From Bacteroidales bacterium (GTDB lineage: Bacteria > Bacteroidota > Bacteroidia > Bacteroidales > Muribaculaceae), in NCBI GenBank assembly GCA_021205635.1, contig JAJPXC010000082.1, forward strand, positions 1 to 46,506: a DNA stretch of 46,506 nucleotides, given 5' to 3'. Below the pieces are notes generated by a model, which was given only the letters and a program-made list of their open reading frames with translations, ran no database searches and was not told the origin of the DNA. The position numbers and the translations under genes were made by a program. Of this stretch, positions 39,244 through 46,484 are shown in pieces; position 1 is the first letter of the stretch; the number at the start of each line of letters is the position of its first letter.

Positions 39244-40470
39244 ATGAAGAAACTTGAGCTTATCCTTATCAACATCTCGGGTTACGACCGCCCCGGCGTG
39301 ACCTCGGCGCTCACCGCCATCCTGGCCAAATACGAGGCTGGAATCCTCGACATCGGCCAGGCCGACATCCACCACACCCTGTCGCTGGGCATCCTGTTCA
39401 AGACCACAAGCGACGTGTCGGGCGACATCATGAAGGACCTGCTGTTCAAGGCCTACGAGCTGGGCGTGAAGATACGCTTCACCCCCATCAAGGAGGACGA
39501 GTACAACGAGTGGGTGTCGCTGCAAGGCAAAAACCGCTGGATTATCACCATCCTCGGCCGTCGCCTTACGGCGCGCCATATCGCCCTGGTGACCGAGGAG
39601 GTGGCCAACCAGAAGATGAACATCGACTCCATCACGCGCTTGACCGGTCGTCAGCCTTTGGAGGAGAACGACTTGCCGAGGGCGAAGTCGTGCGTGGAGT
39701 TTTCGGTGCGTGGCAATCCGCTCGACCTGCACGCCATGCAGCAGCGGTTCATGCAATTGGCCAATGATGAGGATTTCGACATATCACTACAGGAGGACAC
39801 CCTCTACCGTCGTTGCCGCCGCCTGATATGCTTCGATATGGACTCGACCCTGATTGAGACTGAGGTGATCGACGAGCTGGCCGAGCGCGCGGGCGTGGGC
39901 GACAAGGTGCGAGCCATTACCGAGCGCGCCATGCGTGGCGAAATCGACTTCTGCGAGAGCTTCACCGAGCGCGTGTCGTTACTTAAAGGCTTGGATGAGA
40001 GCGTAATGCGGGAAATTGCTGAAAATCTGCCCATCACCGAGGGCGTCGACCGCATGATGCAGGTGTTGAAGCGCGCCGGCTACAAGATCGCCATCCTCTC
40101 GGGCGGCTTCACCTATTTCGGCAACTATCTGAAACAGAAATTCGGCATCGACTACGTCTACGCCAACGAGCTGGAGATCGTCGACGGCAAGTTGACCGGC
40201 CGCTACGTGGGAGAAATCGTCGACGGCAAGCGCAAGGCCGAGTTGTTGAAACTCATCGCCCAAGTGGAGAACGTCAACATCGCCCAGACGATCGCTGTGG
40301 GCGACGGCGCCAATGATCTTCCTATGCTCGCCACCGCCGGCTTGGGCATCGCCTTCCACGCCAAGCCCAAAGTGAAGGAAACCGCCGAGCAATCGATCTC
40401 CACGATCGGCCTCGACGGCGTCCTCTACTTCCTCGGTTTCAAGGACTCCTTCATCACATCCACCAAATAA
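39244..40470 (+). CDS. serB: phosphoserine phosphatase with N-terminal ACT-like domains
   Basis: A 408-residue enzyme catalysing the last step of serine synthesis. Residues about 1-80 and 95-180 are ACT-like domains (ELILINISGYDRPGVTSALT; RWIITILGRRLTARHIALV), probably for amino-acid feedback. Residues about 195-400 are the HAD phosphatase with motif I CFDMDSTLIETEV, motif II AILSGGFTYFG, motif III Lys in DGKRKAELL and motif IV VGDGANDLPML. All catalytic residues are present. Two ACT domains are normal for the long Bacteroidales SerB. Confidence 0.95.
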   Translation: MKKLELILINISGYDRPGVTSALTAILAKYEAGILDIGQADIHHTLSLGILFKTTSDVSGDIMKDLLFKAYELGVKIRFTPIKEDEYNEWVSLQGKNRWIITILGRRLTARHIALVTEEVANQKMNIDSITRLTGRQPLEENDLPRAKSCVEFSVRGNPLDLHAMQQRFMQLANDEDFDISLQEDTLYRRCRRLICFDMDSTLIETEVIDELAERAGVGDKVRAITERAMRGEIDFCESFTERVSLLKGLDESVMREIAENLPITEGVDRMMQVLKRAGYKIAILSGGFTYFGNYLKQKFGIDYVYANELEIVDGKLTGRYVGEIVDGKRKAELLKLIAQVENVNIAQTIAVGDGANDLPMLATAGLGIAFHAKPKVKETAEQSISTIGLDGVLYFLGFKDSFITSTK

Positions 40471-40475
40471 CCCAA

Positions 40476-40760
40476 TTAGAAAATATCTGAATGGGTGCCG
40501 GTTCGAAGAAGAAGGAGCGTGAGAGTGGTATTGTTTTGGTCCCACACCATCACCCAATCACTATTCACCCCATTTATGTGACATTCCCATTTTCCAGCAA
40601 ATTTACCTACTAATTTATGGGGACGATACTCATTTGGAAGTGTCCCCGTAGCAACTAAAATTTGGATTGCCTCTTGAAGCTTCTCAAGGGGCAATCCTCT
40701 TTTCTTGCATCGTTTAAAATCTTTTTTAAACGACCCGGCGTAGTCAATGTTATAAGCCAT
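40476..40760 (-). CDS. YafQ-type RelE-superfamily mRNA interferase toxin
   Basis: A 94-residue type II toxin. Residues equivalent to the YafQ active site are all present: H48 (YRPHKL), H61 (WECHI), D68/W69 (SDWVMVW), H90 and F94 (RTGTHSDIF). It would cleave mRNA on the ribosome when not bound by antitoxin. Its ATG overlaps the antitoxin stop by one base (TAATG), typical of coupled pairs. The gene is distinctly AT-richer than the surrounding serB and tyrS, consistent with acquisition by transfer. It converges with serB, with only 5 bp between stops. Confidence 0.92.
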   Translation of the reverse strand: MAYNIDYAGSFKKDFKRCKKRGLPLEKLQEAIQILVATGTLPNEYRPHKLVGKFAGKWECHINGVNSDWVMVWDQNNTTLTLLLLRTGTHSDIF

Positions 40761-40963
40761 TAATTTTCTAGCTGCTGAAATAGGTCCTCAACACTACTGG
40801 CATGATATACCCTTCCAGCCGCAACATCTTGAAGGGCTTCCTCCAGACCACTTTTATTCTTTCGTTTTGGCCTAGCTATGGATACTCCTTCCATCTTCGA
40901 GATGAGTTGGCGCATTAACTTAACGTCTTTAGGATTCTCTATGTTAAGAACTAGTTGTGTCAT
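40760..40963 (-). CDS. antitoxin of the YafQ-type toxin
   Basis: A 67-residue protein upstream of and overlapping the toxin by one base. N-terminal part TQLVLNIENPKDVKLMRQLI resembles the dimerisation strand/helix of small Bacteroidota antitoxins. The C-terminal part LEEALQDVAAGRVYHASSVEDLF is the toxin-neutralising segment typical of RelB-like partners (GRVYxASSVEDLF). It is co-transcribed with the toxin from the promoter at 40982-41013 and probably autoregulated. Confidence 0.88.
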   Translation of the reverse strand: MTQLVLNIENPKDVKLMRQLISKMEGVSIARPKRKNKSGLEEALQDVAAGRVYHASSVEDLFQQLEN

Positions 40964-40981
40964 GCTTTTTATTTTACAACA

Positions 40982-41013
40982 CAAATATACATCAATTTGC
41001 TTATAAATCCAAA
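40982..41013 (-). promoter_or_regulatory. promoter of the toxin-antitoxin operon
   Basis: Minus strand: -33 TTTG (41010-41013), 20-bp spacer, -7 TATATTTG (40982-40989), about 18 bp before the antitoxin ATG. It is one of the best consensus matches in the window and separates this module from tyrS. Confidence 0.8.
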
Positions 41014-41043
41014 AATAAAATTTGGAGGCGGTAGGGGAGAAGG

Positions 41044-42336
41044 TTATTTCGCGATGAGGAGGTAGTAGTTCTTTTTGCCGCGCTGCACGAGGATGTATTT
41101 GCCTTGGAGCAGCATGTCCTCGCTGGCTGGGGCGTAGATGTCGGCGATCTTCTCCTTGTTGATGCTCACGCCGCCGCCCTGGGCCATCTTGCGGGCCTCG
41201 CCCTTGGAGGGGAACACCGCGGCCTTGTCGGTGAGGAGGTCGGCCAATTTGATGCCATCGCGGATGTCTTGCAGGGCCACCTCGAAGGTGGGCACGCCGT
41301 CCATCACGTCGAGCAGCGTCTTCTCGTCGATCTTCTTCAAGGTCTCCCCGGCCTTGTTGCTGAACAGGATTTGGCTGGCCTCCACGGCCGCCTCGTAATC
41401 CTCGGCCGAGTGAACCATCGTGGTTATCTCCTTGGCCAGTCGCTTCTGCAATGGGCGTTGCCCGGGATCCTCGGCCTGTTGGCGCACGAGCTCTTCGATC
41501 TCCTCGCGGGAAAGCTCGGTGAAGATCTTGATGTATTTCTCGGCGTCGGCATCGGTGACGTTGAGCCAGAACTGGTAGAACTTGTAGGGCGACGTGTATC
41601 GGCGGTCGAGCCACACGTTGCCGCTCTCGGTTTTGCCGAACTTTCCACCGTCGGCCTTAGTGATCAGCGGGCAGGTGAGGGCGTAAGCCTCGCCGCCGAG
41701 GGTGCGTCGGATCATCTCGGTACCGGTGGTGATGTTGCCCCACTGGTCCGATCCGCCGAGCTGCAGCTTGCAGTTCTTCTCCTTGTAGAGGTGGAGGAAG
41801 TCGTAGCCCTGCACCAATTGGTAGGAAAATTCGGTGAAGGACATGCCCTGCTGGCTCTCGCCCGAGAGGCGCTTCTTCACCGAGTCCTTGGCCATCATGT
41901 AATTGACGGTGATCAGCTTGCCCACGTCGCGGATAAAGTCGAGGAACGAGAACTTGCTCATCCAGTCGTAGTTGTTGACCATCTCGGCCGCGTTGGGGGC
42001 GTCGCTATCGAAGTCGAGGAACTTGGCCAATTGTTTTTTGATGCACTCCTGGTTGTGGCGCAGCGTCTCCTCGTCGAGCAATTTGCGCTCCTGGCTCTTC
42101 ATCGACGGGTCGCCGATCATGCCCGTGGCGCCGCCCACAAGGGCGATAGGCTTGTGGCCCATGCGCTGGAAGTGCTTGAGGATCATCACGCCCACGAGGT
42201 GGCCGATATGCAGGGAGTCGGCCGTCGGATCGATGCCCAGGTAGGCCGTTGTCATCTCTTTTTTCAGTTGTTCCTGGGTGCCGGGCATCATCTGGTGGAT
42301 CATGCCGCGCCAGGTTAATTCTTCAATAAAATCCAT
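41044..42336 (-). CDS. tyrS: tyrosyl-tRNA synthetase
   Basis: A 430-residue class I aminoacyl-tRNA synthetase charging tRNA-Tyr. It has the HIGH motif in LHIGHLVGV (about 42-50), the [11 protein letters not shown] loop, tyrosine-binding YQLVQGYDF and [11 protein letters not shown], and KMSKS-equivalent KFGKTESGN (about 232-240). A C-terminal S4 RNA-binding domain (about 360-425) ends KKNYYLL. The acceptor and anticodon parts are full length. Upstream of its start are GAAATCG-type repeats rather than a clear promoter. Confidence 0.97.
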   Translation of the reverse strand: MDFIEELTWRGMIHQMMPGTQEQLKKEMTTAYLGIDPTADSLHIGHLVGVMILKHFQRMGHKPIALVGGATGMIGDPSMKSQERKLLDEETLRHNQECIKKQLAKFLDFDSDAPNAAEMVNNYDWMSKFSFLDFIRDVGKLITVNYMMAKDSVKKRLSGESQQGMSFTEFSYQLVQGYDFLHLYKEKNCKLQLGGSDQWGNITTGTEMIRRTLGGEAYALTCPLITKADGGKFGKTESGNVWLDRRYTSPYKFYQFWLNVTDADAEKYIKIFTELSREEIEELVRQQAEDPGQRPLQKRLAKEITTMVHSAEDYEAAVEASQILFSNKAGETLKKIDEKTLLDVMDGVPTFEVALQDIRDGIKLADLLTDKAAVFPSKGEARKMAQGGGVSINKEKIADIYAPASEDMLLQGKYILVQRGKKNYYLLIAK

Positions 42337-42352
42337 TATAATATATATTCGA

Positions 42353-42415
42353 CAGAAATCGATTGAAATCGGTAAAAAATCGTTTGAAATCGAGCTCGAT
42401 TGATCGGATTGAGAT
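42353..42415. repeat. degenerate GAAATCG repeat tract upstream of tyrS
   Basis: Four GAAATCG units, at intervals of about 10-20 bp, with related GATTGA and GATCGGATTGAGATC words. The tract lies in the 175-bp gap between the aminotransferase end and the tyrS start (both minus strand). It is less regular than the heptamer arrays. Confidence 0.6.
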
Positions 42416-42434
42416 CTCGTAATAAAGTGATCAC

Positions 42435-42450
42435 GTTATTACGTAATAAC
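42435..42450. repeat. 16-bp perfect palindrome GTTATTACGTAATAAC
   Basis: Two octamers in opposite orientation (GTTATTAC + GTAATAAC), the same octamer as the tandem array at 27664-27687. It could be an operator-like site or a remnant of an inverted array. Confidence 0.85.
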
Positions 42451-42469
42451 GAGCGTAAGCTAAGGGAAG

Positions 42470-42495
42470 CCCCCGCTTCGGGGGTTTGGGGGCCT
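42470..42495. terminator. GC-rich hairpin after the aminotransferase gene
   Basis: CCCCCG/CGGGGG around CTT (42470-42484), with a second GGGGG run at 42488-42492 that can pair with the same C-run instead. It lies just past the aminotransferase stop (minus strand). No U-run follows in that direction, so termination efficiency is uncertain. Confidence 0.45.
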
Positions 42496-42511
42496 CCGTT
42501 TTTGGGACCAT

Positions 42512-43708
42512 CTATTTCAGGGCCGCAGTCGCCTCCTTAATGCGCTTGAGGGCTTCCCGGATGTTATCGTCGCTGGTGGCGTAGCTCAAGCGGATGTAGC
42601 CGCCGGCGCAGAAGGCCTCGCCATCAACCGTGGCAACGTGGGCTTTCTCGAGCAGATAGAGAGCGTAGTCGCCCGAGGTGGCGATCACCTTGCCTTCGGG
42701 GGTAGACTTGCCAAGCACGGCGCTCACCTCGGGGAAGAGGTAGAACGCACCCTGCGGGAAGTTGATCTTCCACCCAGGAACATCCTTGGCCAACTCCACT
42801 ACCAGGTCGCGGCGGCGCTCAAAGGCGCGGCGCATCTCCTCGACACACTCCTGGAAACCGTCGTAAGCGGCCTCGGCTGCCTTCTGGGCGATCGACGAGG
42901 GGTTGGAGGTGTACTGGCTCTGCAACTTATTGCATGCCTTGGCGATGGCCAGCGGTGCGGCGATGAAACCGATACGCCAGCCGGTCATCGCGTAGGCCTT
43001 CGACACGCCGTTGACCACGACCGTGCGGTCGGCAATCTCGGGGAACGACGCCAGCGATGTAAACTCGCCCGTGAAGTTGATATGCTCGTAGATCTCGTCA
43101 GCCAGGACGGTGATATTCGGGTATTTGGCCAGCACGTCAACCAGCCCGCGCAGCTCGTCCTTGGAGTAGACCGAGCCGGTAGGGTTGGAGGGGGAGCACA
43201 GGATGATAAGTCGGGTGTTGTCGGTGATGGCGGCCTCGAGCTGCTCGGGCGAGATCTTGAAATCCTGCTCCACAGTTGCGGGCACGAGCACGTTGCGGCC
43301 CTCGGCAAGCTTCACCATTTCCACGTAGCTCACCCACGCCGGGGTGGGAATAATCACCTCGTCGCCCGGGTTAATCAAGGCGAGCACCGTGTTGCAGAGG
43401 CTCTGCTTGGCGCCGTTGGAGACGACGATTTGCTCGGGCGCGTAGTCCAAGCCGTTCTCGTCCTTGAGTTTGCGGCAGATGGCCTTGCGCAGCGACATAT
43501 AGCCGGCAACGGGCGTGTAGAACGTAAAATTCTCGTCGATGGCGCGCTTGGCTGCCTCCTTGATATGCTCGGGGGTGGGGAAATCGGGCTCGCCCACCGA
43601 CAGATTGATCACGTCGACGCCTTGCGCTTTCAACTCATTGCTTTTCTGCGACATAGCCAGCGTCGCCGAGGGCGACAGCGACTGCACGCGTGTGGAAATT
43701 TCTGACAT
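42512..43708 (-). CDS. class I aminotransferase, aspartate aminotransferase type
   Basis: A 398-residue PLP enzyme. It has an N-terminal NLSVGEPDFPTP, GAKQSLCNTVLALINPGDEV, the substrate-binding PSNPTGSVY, LADEIYEHINF (the Asp contacting the PLP ring) and the lysine in VSKAYAMTGWRIGFI (about 234). The C-terminal RLSYATSDD holds the substrate-carboxylate Arg. Family I-gamma (thermophile-type AspC) enzymes share this layout and convert aspartate/oxaloacetate with glutamate/2-oxoglutarate. ATG 43708 was chosen because conserved sequence starts there; the in-frame ATG at 43786 adds 26 low-conservation residues. Confidence 0.92.
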   Translation of the reverse strand: MSEISTRVQSLSPSATLAMSQKSNELKAQGVDVINLSVGEPDFPTPEHIKEAAKRAIDENFTFYTPVAGYMSLRKAICRKLKDENGLDYAPEQIVVSNGAKQSLCNTVLALINPGDEVIIPTPAWVSYVEMVKLAEGRNVLVPATVEQDFKISPEQLEAAITDNTRLIILCSPSNPTGSVYSKDELRGLVDVLAKYPNITVLADEIYEHINFTGEFTSLASFPEIADRTVVVNGVSKAYAMTGWRIGFIAAPLAIAKACNKLQSQYTSNPSSIAQKAAEAAYDGFQECVEEMRRAFERRRDLVVELAKDVPGWKINFPQGAFYLFPEVSAVLGKSTPEGKVIATSGDYALYLLEKAHVATVDGEAFCAGGYIRLSYATSDDNIREALKRIKEATAALK

Positions 43709-43863
43709 TGTACCTTTTTTCTTTAAATTCAACCGCGAATTTACTAATTTCCTTTCAATCCACGTGAATTTTAACCCCAAAAGCACCGACCTTTAAGGCT
43801 CCGTTCCACAAAAAGGACATAAAAGGGTCACAAAAGCCGTTTTTTGTTTTTCTTTTGTGTCAT

Positions 43864-43897
43864 TTTGTGGTCAATGCTATATTTATGCGTAATTTTG
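43864..43897 (+). promoter_or_regulatory. promoter with -7 box 4 bp from the start codon
   Basis: -33 TTTG (43864-43867), 22-bp spacer, -7 TAATTTTG (43890-43897), then TGGC and the ATG at 43902. A leaderless message for the TIGR02757 gene is predicted. Confidence 0.65.
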
Positions 43898-43901
43898 TGG
43901 C

Positions 43902-44702
43902 ATGGAGAAGATGGAATTTACTGAAAATGACATTCGCGAGATGCTCGACCGGGAGGCCGCGCGCATCAACTCGCCTGAATTTATCGAAAAGGACCCCGTC
44001 CAATTCCCCCGCCGCTACGATGCGGCCACCGATATCGAGCTGGTCGCCCTCCTCGCCGCCACCATCGCCTGGGGGAATCGCAAGATGATTTGCGGCAGTT
44101 GCGAGAAATTGTTGGGATGGATGGGCGGCTCGCCCACGGCCTACGTCCTCGACCAGGGATACGAGGACCTCGACCCGGCCACCAACGTCCACCGCACATT
44201 TTTCGCCCGCAACCTCCAGCACTACCTGCGCGGCTGGCGACTCATGCTCCAGCGGCACGGCTCACTTGAGGGTTACGCCCGGCACCTGCGCATCGCCGAC
44301 AACGAGGCCCCGTCGTGGCGACTCGCCGAAGGGTTGGGCGCCATCATCGCCGAGGCCAACCAGGGACAGCCCGACCCCCGCTGCGTACCCGGCAACTTGG
44401 CCAGCACGGCGTTGAAGCGCATCAACATGGCCTTGAGATGGTTAGTGAGGAAAGATGGGATTGTGGATATGGGGATATGGGATGTGATCACCCCGGCGCA
44501 GTTGTACGTGCCGCTCGACGTGCATGTGGGGCGCACAGCCCGCGACCTGGGCCTGCTCACGAGGCGGCAGGACGACCGTCGCGCGGTCGTGGAATTGACC
44601 GAGAAGTTGCGAAGCTACCGCCCCGACGACCCCTGCCTCTACGACTACGCCCTCTTCGGCCTCGGCCTTGAATCAAAAGGTAAACAATTTTGCGGGAGTT
44701 GA
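43902..44702 (+). CDS. TIGR02757/DUF2400 family protein
   Basis: A 266-residue cytoplasmic protein of the TIGR02757 (DUF2400) family. Recognisable blocks: DPVQFPRRYDAATDIELVAL, LLAATIAWGNRKMI, SALKRIN-like STALKRINMALRWLVRKD, DMGIWDVITPAQLYVPLDVH and the end DYALFGLG. The segment VPLDVHVGRTARDLGLL resembles the VDTHVxRxxxRLG strip around the catalytic Asp of HhH-GPD DNA glycosylases, which suggests a distant relationship, but no glycosylase lysine is evident. ATG 43902 gives MEKMEF; ATG 43911 is an alternative. The SemiSWEET gene follows after 12 bp. Confidence 0.8.
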   Translation: MEKMEFTENDIREMLDREAARINSPEFIEKDPVQFPRRYDAATDIELVALLAATIAWGNRKMICGSCEKLLGWMGGSPTAYVLDQGYEDLDPATNVHRTFFARNLQHYLRGWRLMLQRHGSLEGYARHLRIADNEAPSWRLAEGLGAIIAEANQGQPDPRCVPGNLASTALKRINMALRWLVRKDGIVDMGIWDVITPAQLYVPLDVHVGRTARDLGLLTRRQDDRRAVVELTEKLRSYRPDDPCLYDYALFGLGLESKGKQFCGS

Positions 44703-44714
44703 CATTATAATATT

Positions 44715-44978
44715 ATGGATGCAGCGAATATAATCGGCACGATCGCCTCCGTGGCAATGATCCTGGGCTACCTGCCCCAGGCAATCTACACCATGCGCAC
44801 CGGCAACACCGACGGAATCTCCATGACCGGATTCCTGATGATGCTCGTGGGCTCAATCGGATTCTTCACCCAAGGCCTGATCCTTGGCAACATCCCCCTG
44901 TGGGTTACCAACGCCATCACCTCCGTCTCCTCCCTCATCGTCCTCGTCATCAAGATCCGCAACGACCGCCACCGCTAA
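44715..44978 (+). CDS. SemiSWEET-type PQ-loop sugar transporter
   Basis: An 87-residue membrane protein with three spans (about 5-24, 37-56, 61-81) and the PQ-loop motif in MILGYLPQAIYTMRTGNTDGIS. This matches bacterial SemiSWEETs, which dimerise to transport sugars. The conserved Asn/Trp region is present as PLWVTNAITSV. The stop codon is directly followed by a REP element. Confidence 0.88.
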   Translation: MDAANIIGTIASVAMILGYLPQAIYTMRTGNTDGISMTGFLMMLVGSIGFFTQGLILGNIPLWVTNAITSVSSLIVLVIKIRNDRHR

Positions 44979-45043
44979 CGCGCGGCAGCCCTCCCGGGAA
45001 ATGCCGCTGCCCTCAGCGGCATACGATTGCGGGGCGCCCTCAG
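44979..45043. repeat. REP-like elements, family B, left of the transposase
   Basis: Starts on the base after the SemiSWEET stop: CGCGCGGCAGCCCTCCCGGG, then the hairpin GCCGC-TGCCCTCA-GCGGC and a second GGGGCGCCCTCAGCGGC unit. The same words recur on the other side of the transposase gene. Confidence 0.92.
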
Positions 45044-45124
45044 CGGCATCATGCAGCAGGGCGCATTATACGCCCCGAGGAATTAAAAATCAATAAATCC
45101 TTGCTTTTATAGCTGTTTTTACCC

Positions 45125-45132
45125 TACCTTTG
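45125..45132 (+). promoter_or_regulatory. -7 box TACCTTTG, 4 bp from the transposase start codon
   Basis: Exact TAnnTTTG match followed by CTAT and the ATG at 45137, predicting a leaderless transposase message. A TTGC at 45101-45104 is at the right distance for a weak -33 element. Confidence 0.6.
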
Positions 45133-45136
45133 CTAT

Positions 45137-45760
45137 ATGGACGACATCTATTTTCTTGACAGGGAAAGTGATATCAATGAATATCTTGGAAAACTCCCCC
45201 ACTGGCATCAAGACGACAAATTGCAATTTATCACTCTGCATTTGGCGGATTCCTTGCCAGCATCGGTCCTCAACGAGTTGCGTGATCAAAAAGATAGATG
45301 GCTTAAGGAGCATCCCGAGCCTTGGGATGACGCTACCAGAAGAGAATATAACGTCACCTTCTTATCCATCTTTAATAAATATCTTGATAAGGGATATGGG
45401 AGTTGCATCTTGGCTGATGAAAAAGTGTGCAAGGCGTTAGAGAACGTGATATTTCGACTTCATAAACGCGAATGGAATATATGGGCTTATGTTATTATGC
45501 CCAATCATATACATTTACTCCTGCAAATAAACGGGGCTCGTGAAAATCAAGAAGATGAAAAAAAGCGATTGAAAAAAGTGATGTCGTTGTTTAAGCGTTT
45601 ATCCTCGCATGAAATCATGAGGGTGAAATTTTTTACACCTCCCCTATGGCACGGTGAATTTTATGACAGGCTAATACGGGATGAACGTCACTATTATAAC
45701 GTCGTAAAATACATTATTCGCAACATTCGTATGGGAGGGCGCTTGTGGGGACTGCCATAA
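45137..45760 (+). CDS. REP-associated tyrosine transposase (RAYT, Y1/HUH family)
   Basis: A 207-residue single-strand-acting HUH nuclease of the IS200/IS605-like Y1 superfamily. The metal-binding HUH motif is in VIMPNHIHLLLQI (about 134-146). The candidate nucleophile Tyr is in the late helix RDERHYYNVVKYIIRNI (about 182-198), as in RAYTs that process REP palindromes. The N-terminal 70 residues are an extension (WHQDDKLQFITLHLADSLP, KEHPEPWD) typical of Bacteroidota RAYTs. The gene is clearly AT-richer than its neighbours, suggesting acquisition. REP elements start within a base of its stop codon and also lie upstream, with the same palindromes on both sides. Confidence 0.92.
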   Translation: MDDIYFLDRESDINEYLGKLPHWHQDDKLQFITLHLADSLPASVLNELRDQKDRWLKEHPEPWDDATRREYNVTFLSIFNKYLDKGYGSCILADEKVCKALENVIFRLHKREWNIWAYVIMPNHIHLLLQINGARENQEDEKKRLKKVMSLFKRLSSHEIMRVKFFTPPLWHGEFYDRLIRDERHYYNVVKYIIRNIRMGGRLWGLP

Positions 45761-45977
45761 CGCGCGGCAGCCCTCCCGGGAAATGCCGCTGGGAACGCGG
45801 CAGCCCTCCCGGGAAATGCTGCTGCCCTCAGCGGCATATGACATGCGGCAGCCCTCCCGGGAAATGCCGCTGCCCTCAGCGGCATACGATTGCGGGGCGC
45901 CCTCAGCGGGATATGGCATGCGGCAACCTTGGCGACGGGCCGGGGGCGGCCCTAACTCCCGGGAGGGCTGCCGCATA
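45761..45977. repeat. REP-like array, family B, right of the transposase
   Basis: At least three direct copies of GCGGCAGCCCTCCCGGGAAATG (in variants) at about 45764, 45799 and 45845. These are joined to GCCGC-TGCCCTCA-GCGGC type hairpins and a GGGGCGCCCTCAGCGG unit, then a GGGCCG/CGGCCC hairpin (45939-45954). The array ends with an inverted copy, CCCGGGAGGGCTGCCGC (45957-45973), so the block is bounded by inverted repeats. Confidence 0.94.
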
Positions 45978-46004
45978 CAAAATCCCTTAAAAAGTGTGAA
46001 ATTC

Positions 46005-46035
46005 TTTGTGTAATCGCAAAAAGGGTGTAACTTTA
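46005..46035 (+). promoter_or_regulatory. promoter of the last gene (TTTG-N19-TAACTTTA)
   Basis: -33 TTTG (46005-46008), exactly 19 bp, then -7 TAACTTTA (46028-46035; last base differs from the consensus G). The leader would be about 120 nt, long compared with the leaderless genes in this window. Confidence 0.65.
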
Positions 46036-46163
46036 CGGCGGTATTTCGTGTACCAGCCATGAAGGAATAGATAGGAAACTTTTCGACCCTCCATTCAACA
46101 CGTTCAACGACCATTCAACACGTCTAGAAACCAACTAACTTGTTTAACCAAATAAACCGTAAC

Positions 46164-46484
46164 ATGAAAAAACAATTACGCAATGCAATGCTTGCCGCAG
46201 CCACCCTGCTGATGGCAGGTAATGCTTGGGCCGCCAAGGGCGATCCCGGAACTTGCACAATTCTGGAAGCCGCTCCCGAAGGCGCTACTCTTACCGTAAA
46301 CTGGACTCAAGCCTCCCCCAACACCGACGCGGCTGCTGCAACTCAGCAGGGCAGCCCTCGTTTCGGAACGGGCTTGAAGGGTGGCAATGCGATGTATATC
46401 GCCGACCACACCACTGGACTCATTTACAAGGCTGACGCTACTGGCATGACCGAGTGTAGAGTCAACAAGCAACTGCAAAATTAA
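46164..46484 (+). CDS. exported protein, apparently ending early near the window edge
   Basis: A 106-residue exported protein starting MKKQLRNAMLAAATLLMAGN (signal peptide, cleavage near AWAA). The mature part, with ATLTVNWTQASPNTDAAAATQQ and SPRFGTGLKGGNAMYIADHT, looks like the opening of a larger surface beta-propeller or adhesion protein of the kind that normally runs for hundreds of residues. TAA at 46482-46484 follows a low-complexity QLQN. Either this is a genuinely short protein, or a frameshift/nonsense mutation (or edge error) truncates it; the remaining 22 bp do not decide this. No family assigned. Confidence 0.5.
   Translation: MKKQLRNAMLAAATLLMAGNAWAAKGDPGTCTILEAAPEGATLTVNWTQASPNTDAAAATQQGSPRFGTGLKGGNAMYIADHTTGLIYKADATGMTECRVNKQLQN

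Noticed and set aside
40760..41614. Single 284-codon minus-strand frame joining tyrS antisense-frame sequence to the antitoxin
   Set aside because: Only the last 67 codons are a real gene (antitoxin, with its own promoter and ATG at 40963); the rest is an out-of-frame translation of tyrS.
41104..42318. Long plus-strand open frame of about 400 codons opposite tyrS
   Set aside because: It is the antisense shadow of a clearly recognised tyrS; the composition (runs of Leu, Val, Gly, His) is what GC-rich antisense frames give, and no family is recognisable.
42353..42415. T-box or other riboswitch upstream of tyrS
   Set aside because: No T-box sequence or antiterminator fold is visible; the region is made of GAAATCG-like repeats, and T-boxes are not expected in Bacteroidota.
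45761..45977. CRISPR array
   Set aside because: Repeats are palindromic, of unequal spacing, without unique spacers, and sit beside a RAYT gene with no cas genes; they are REP elements.
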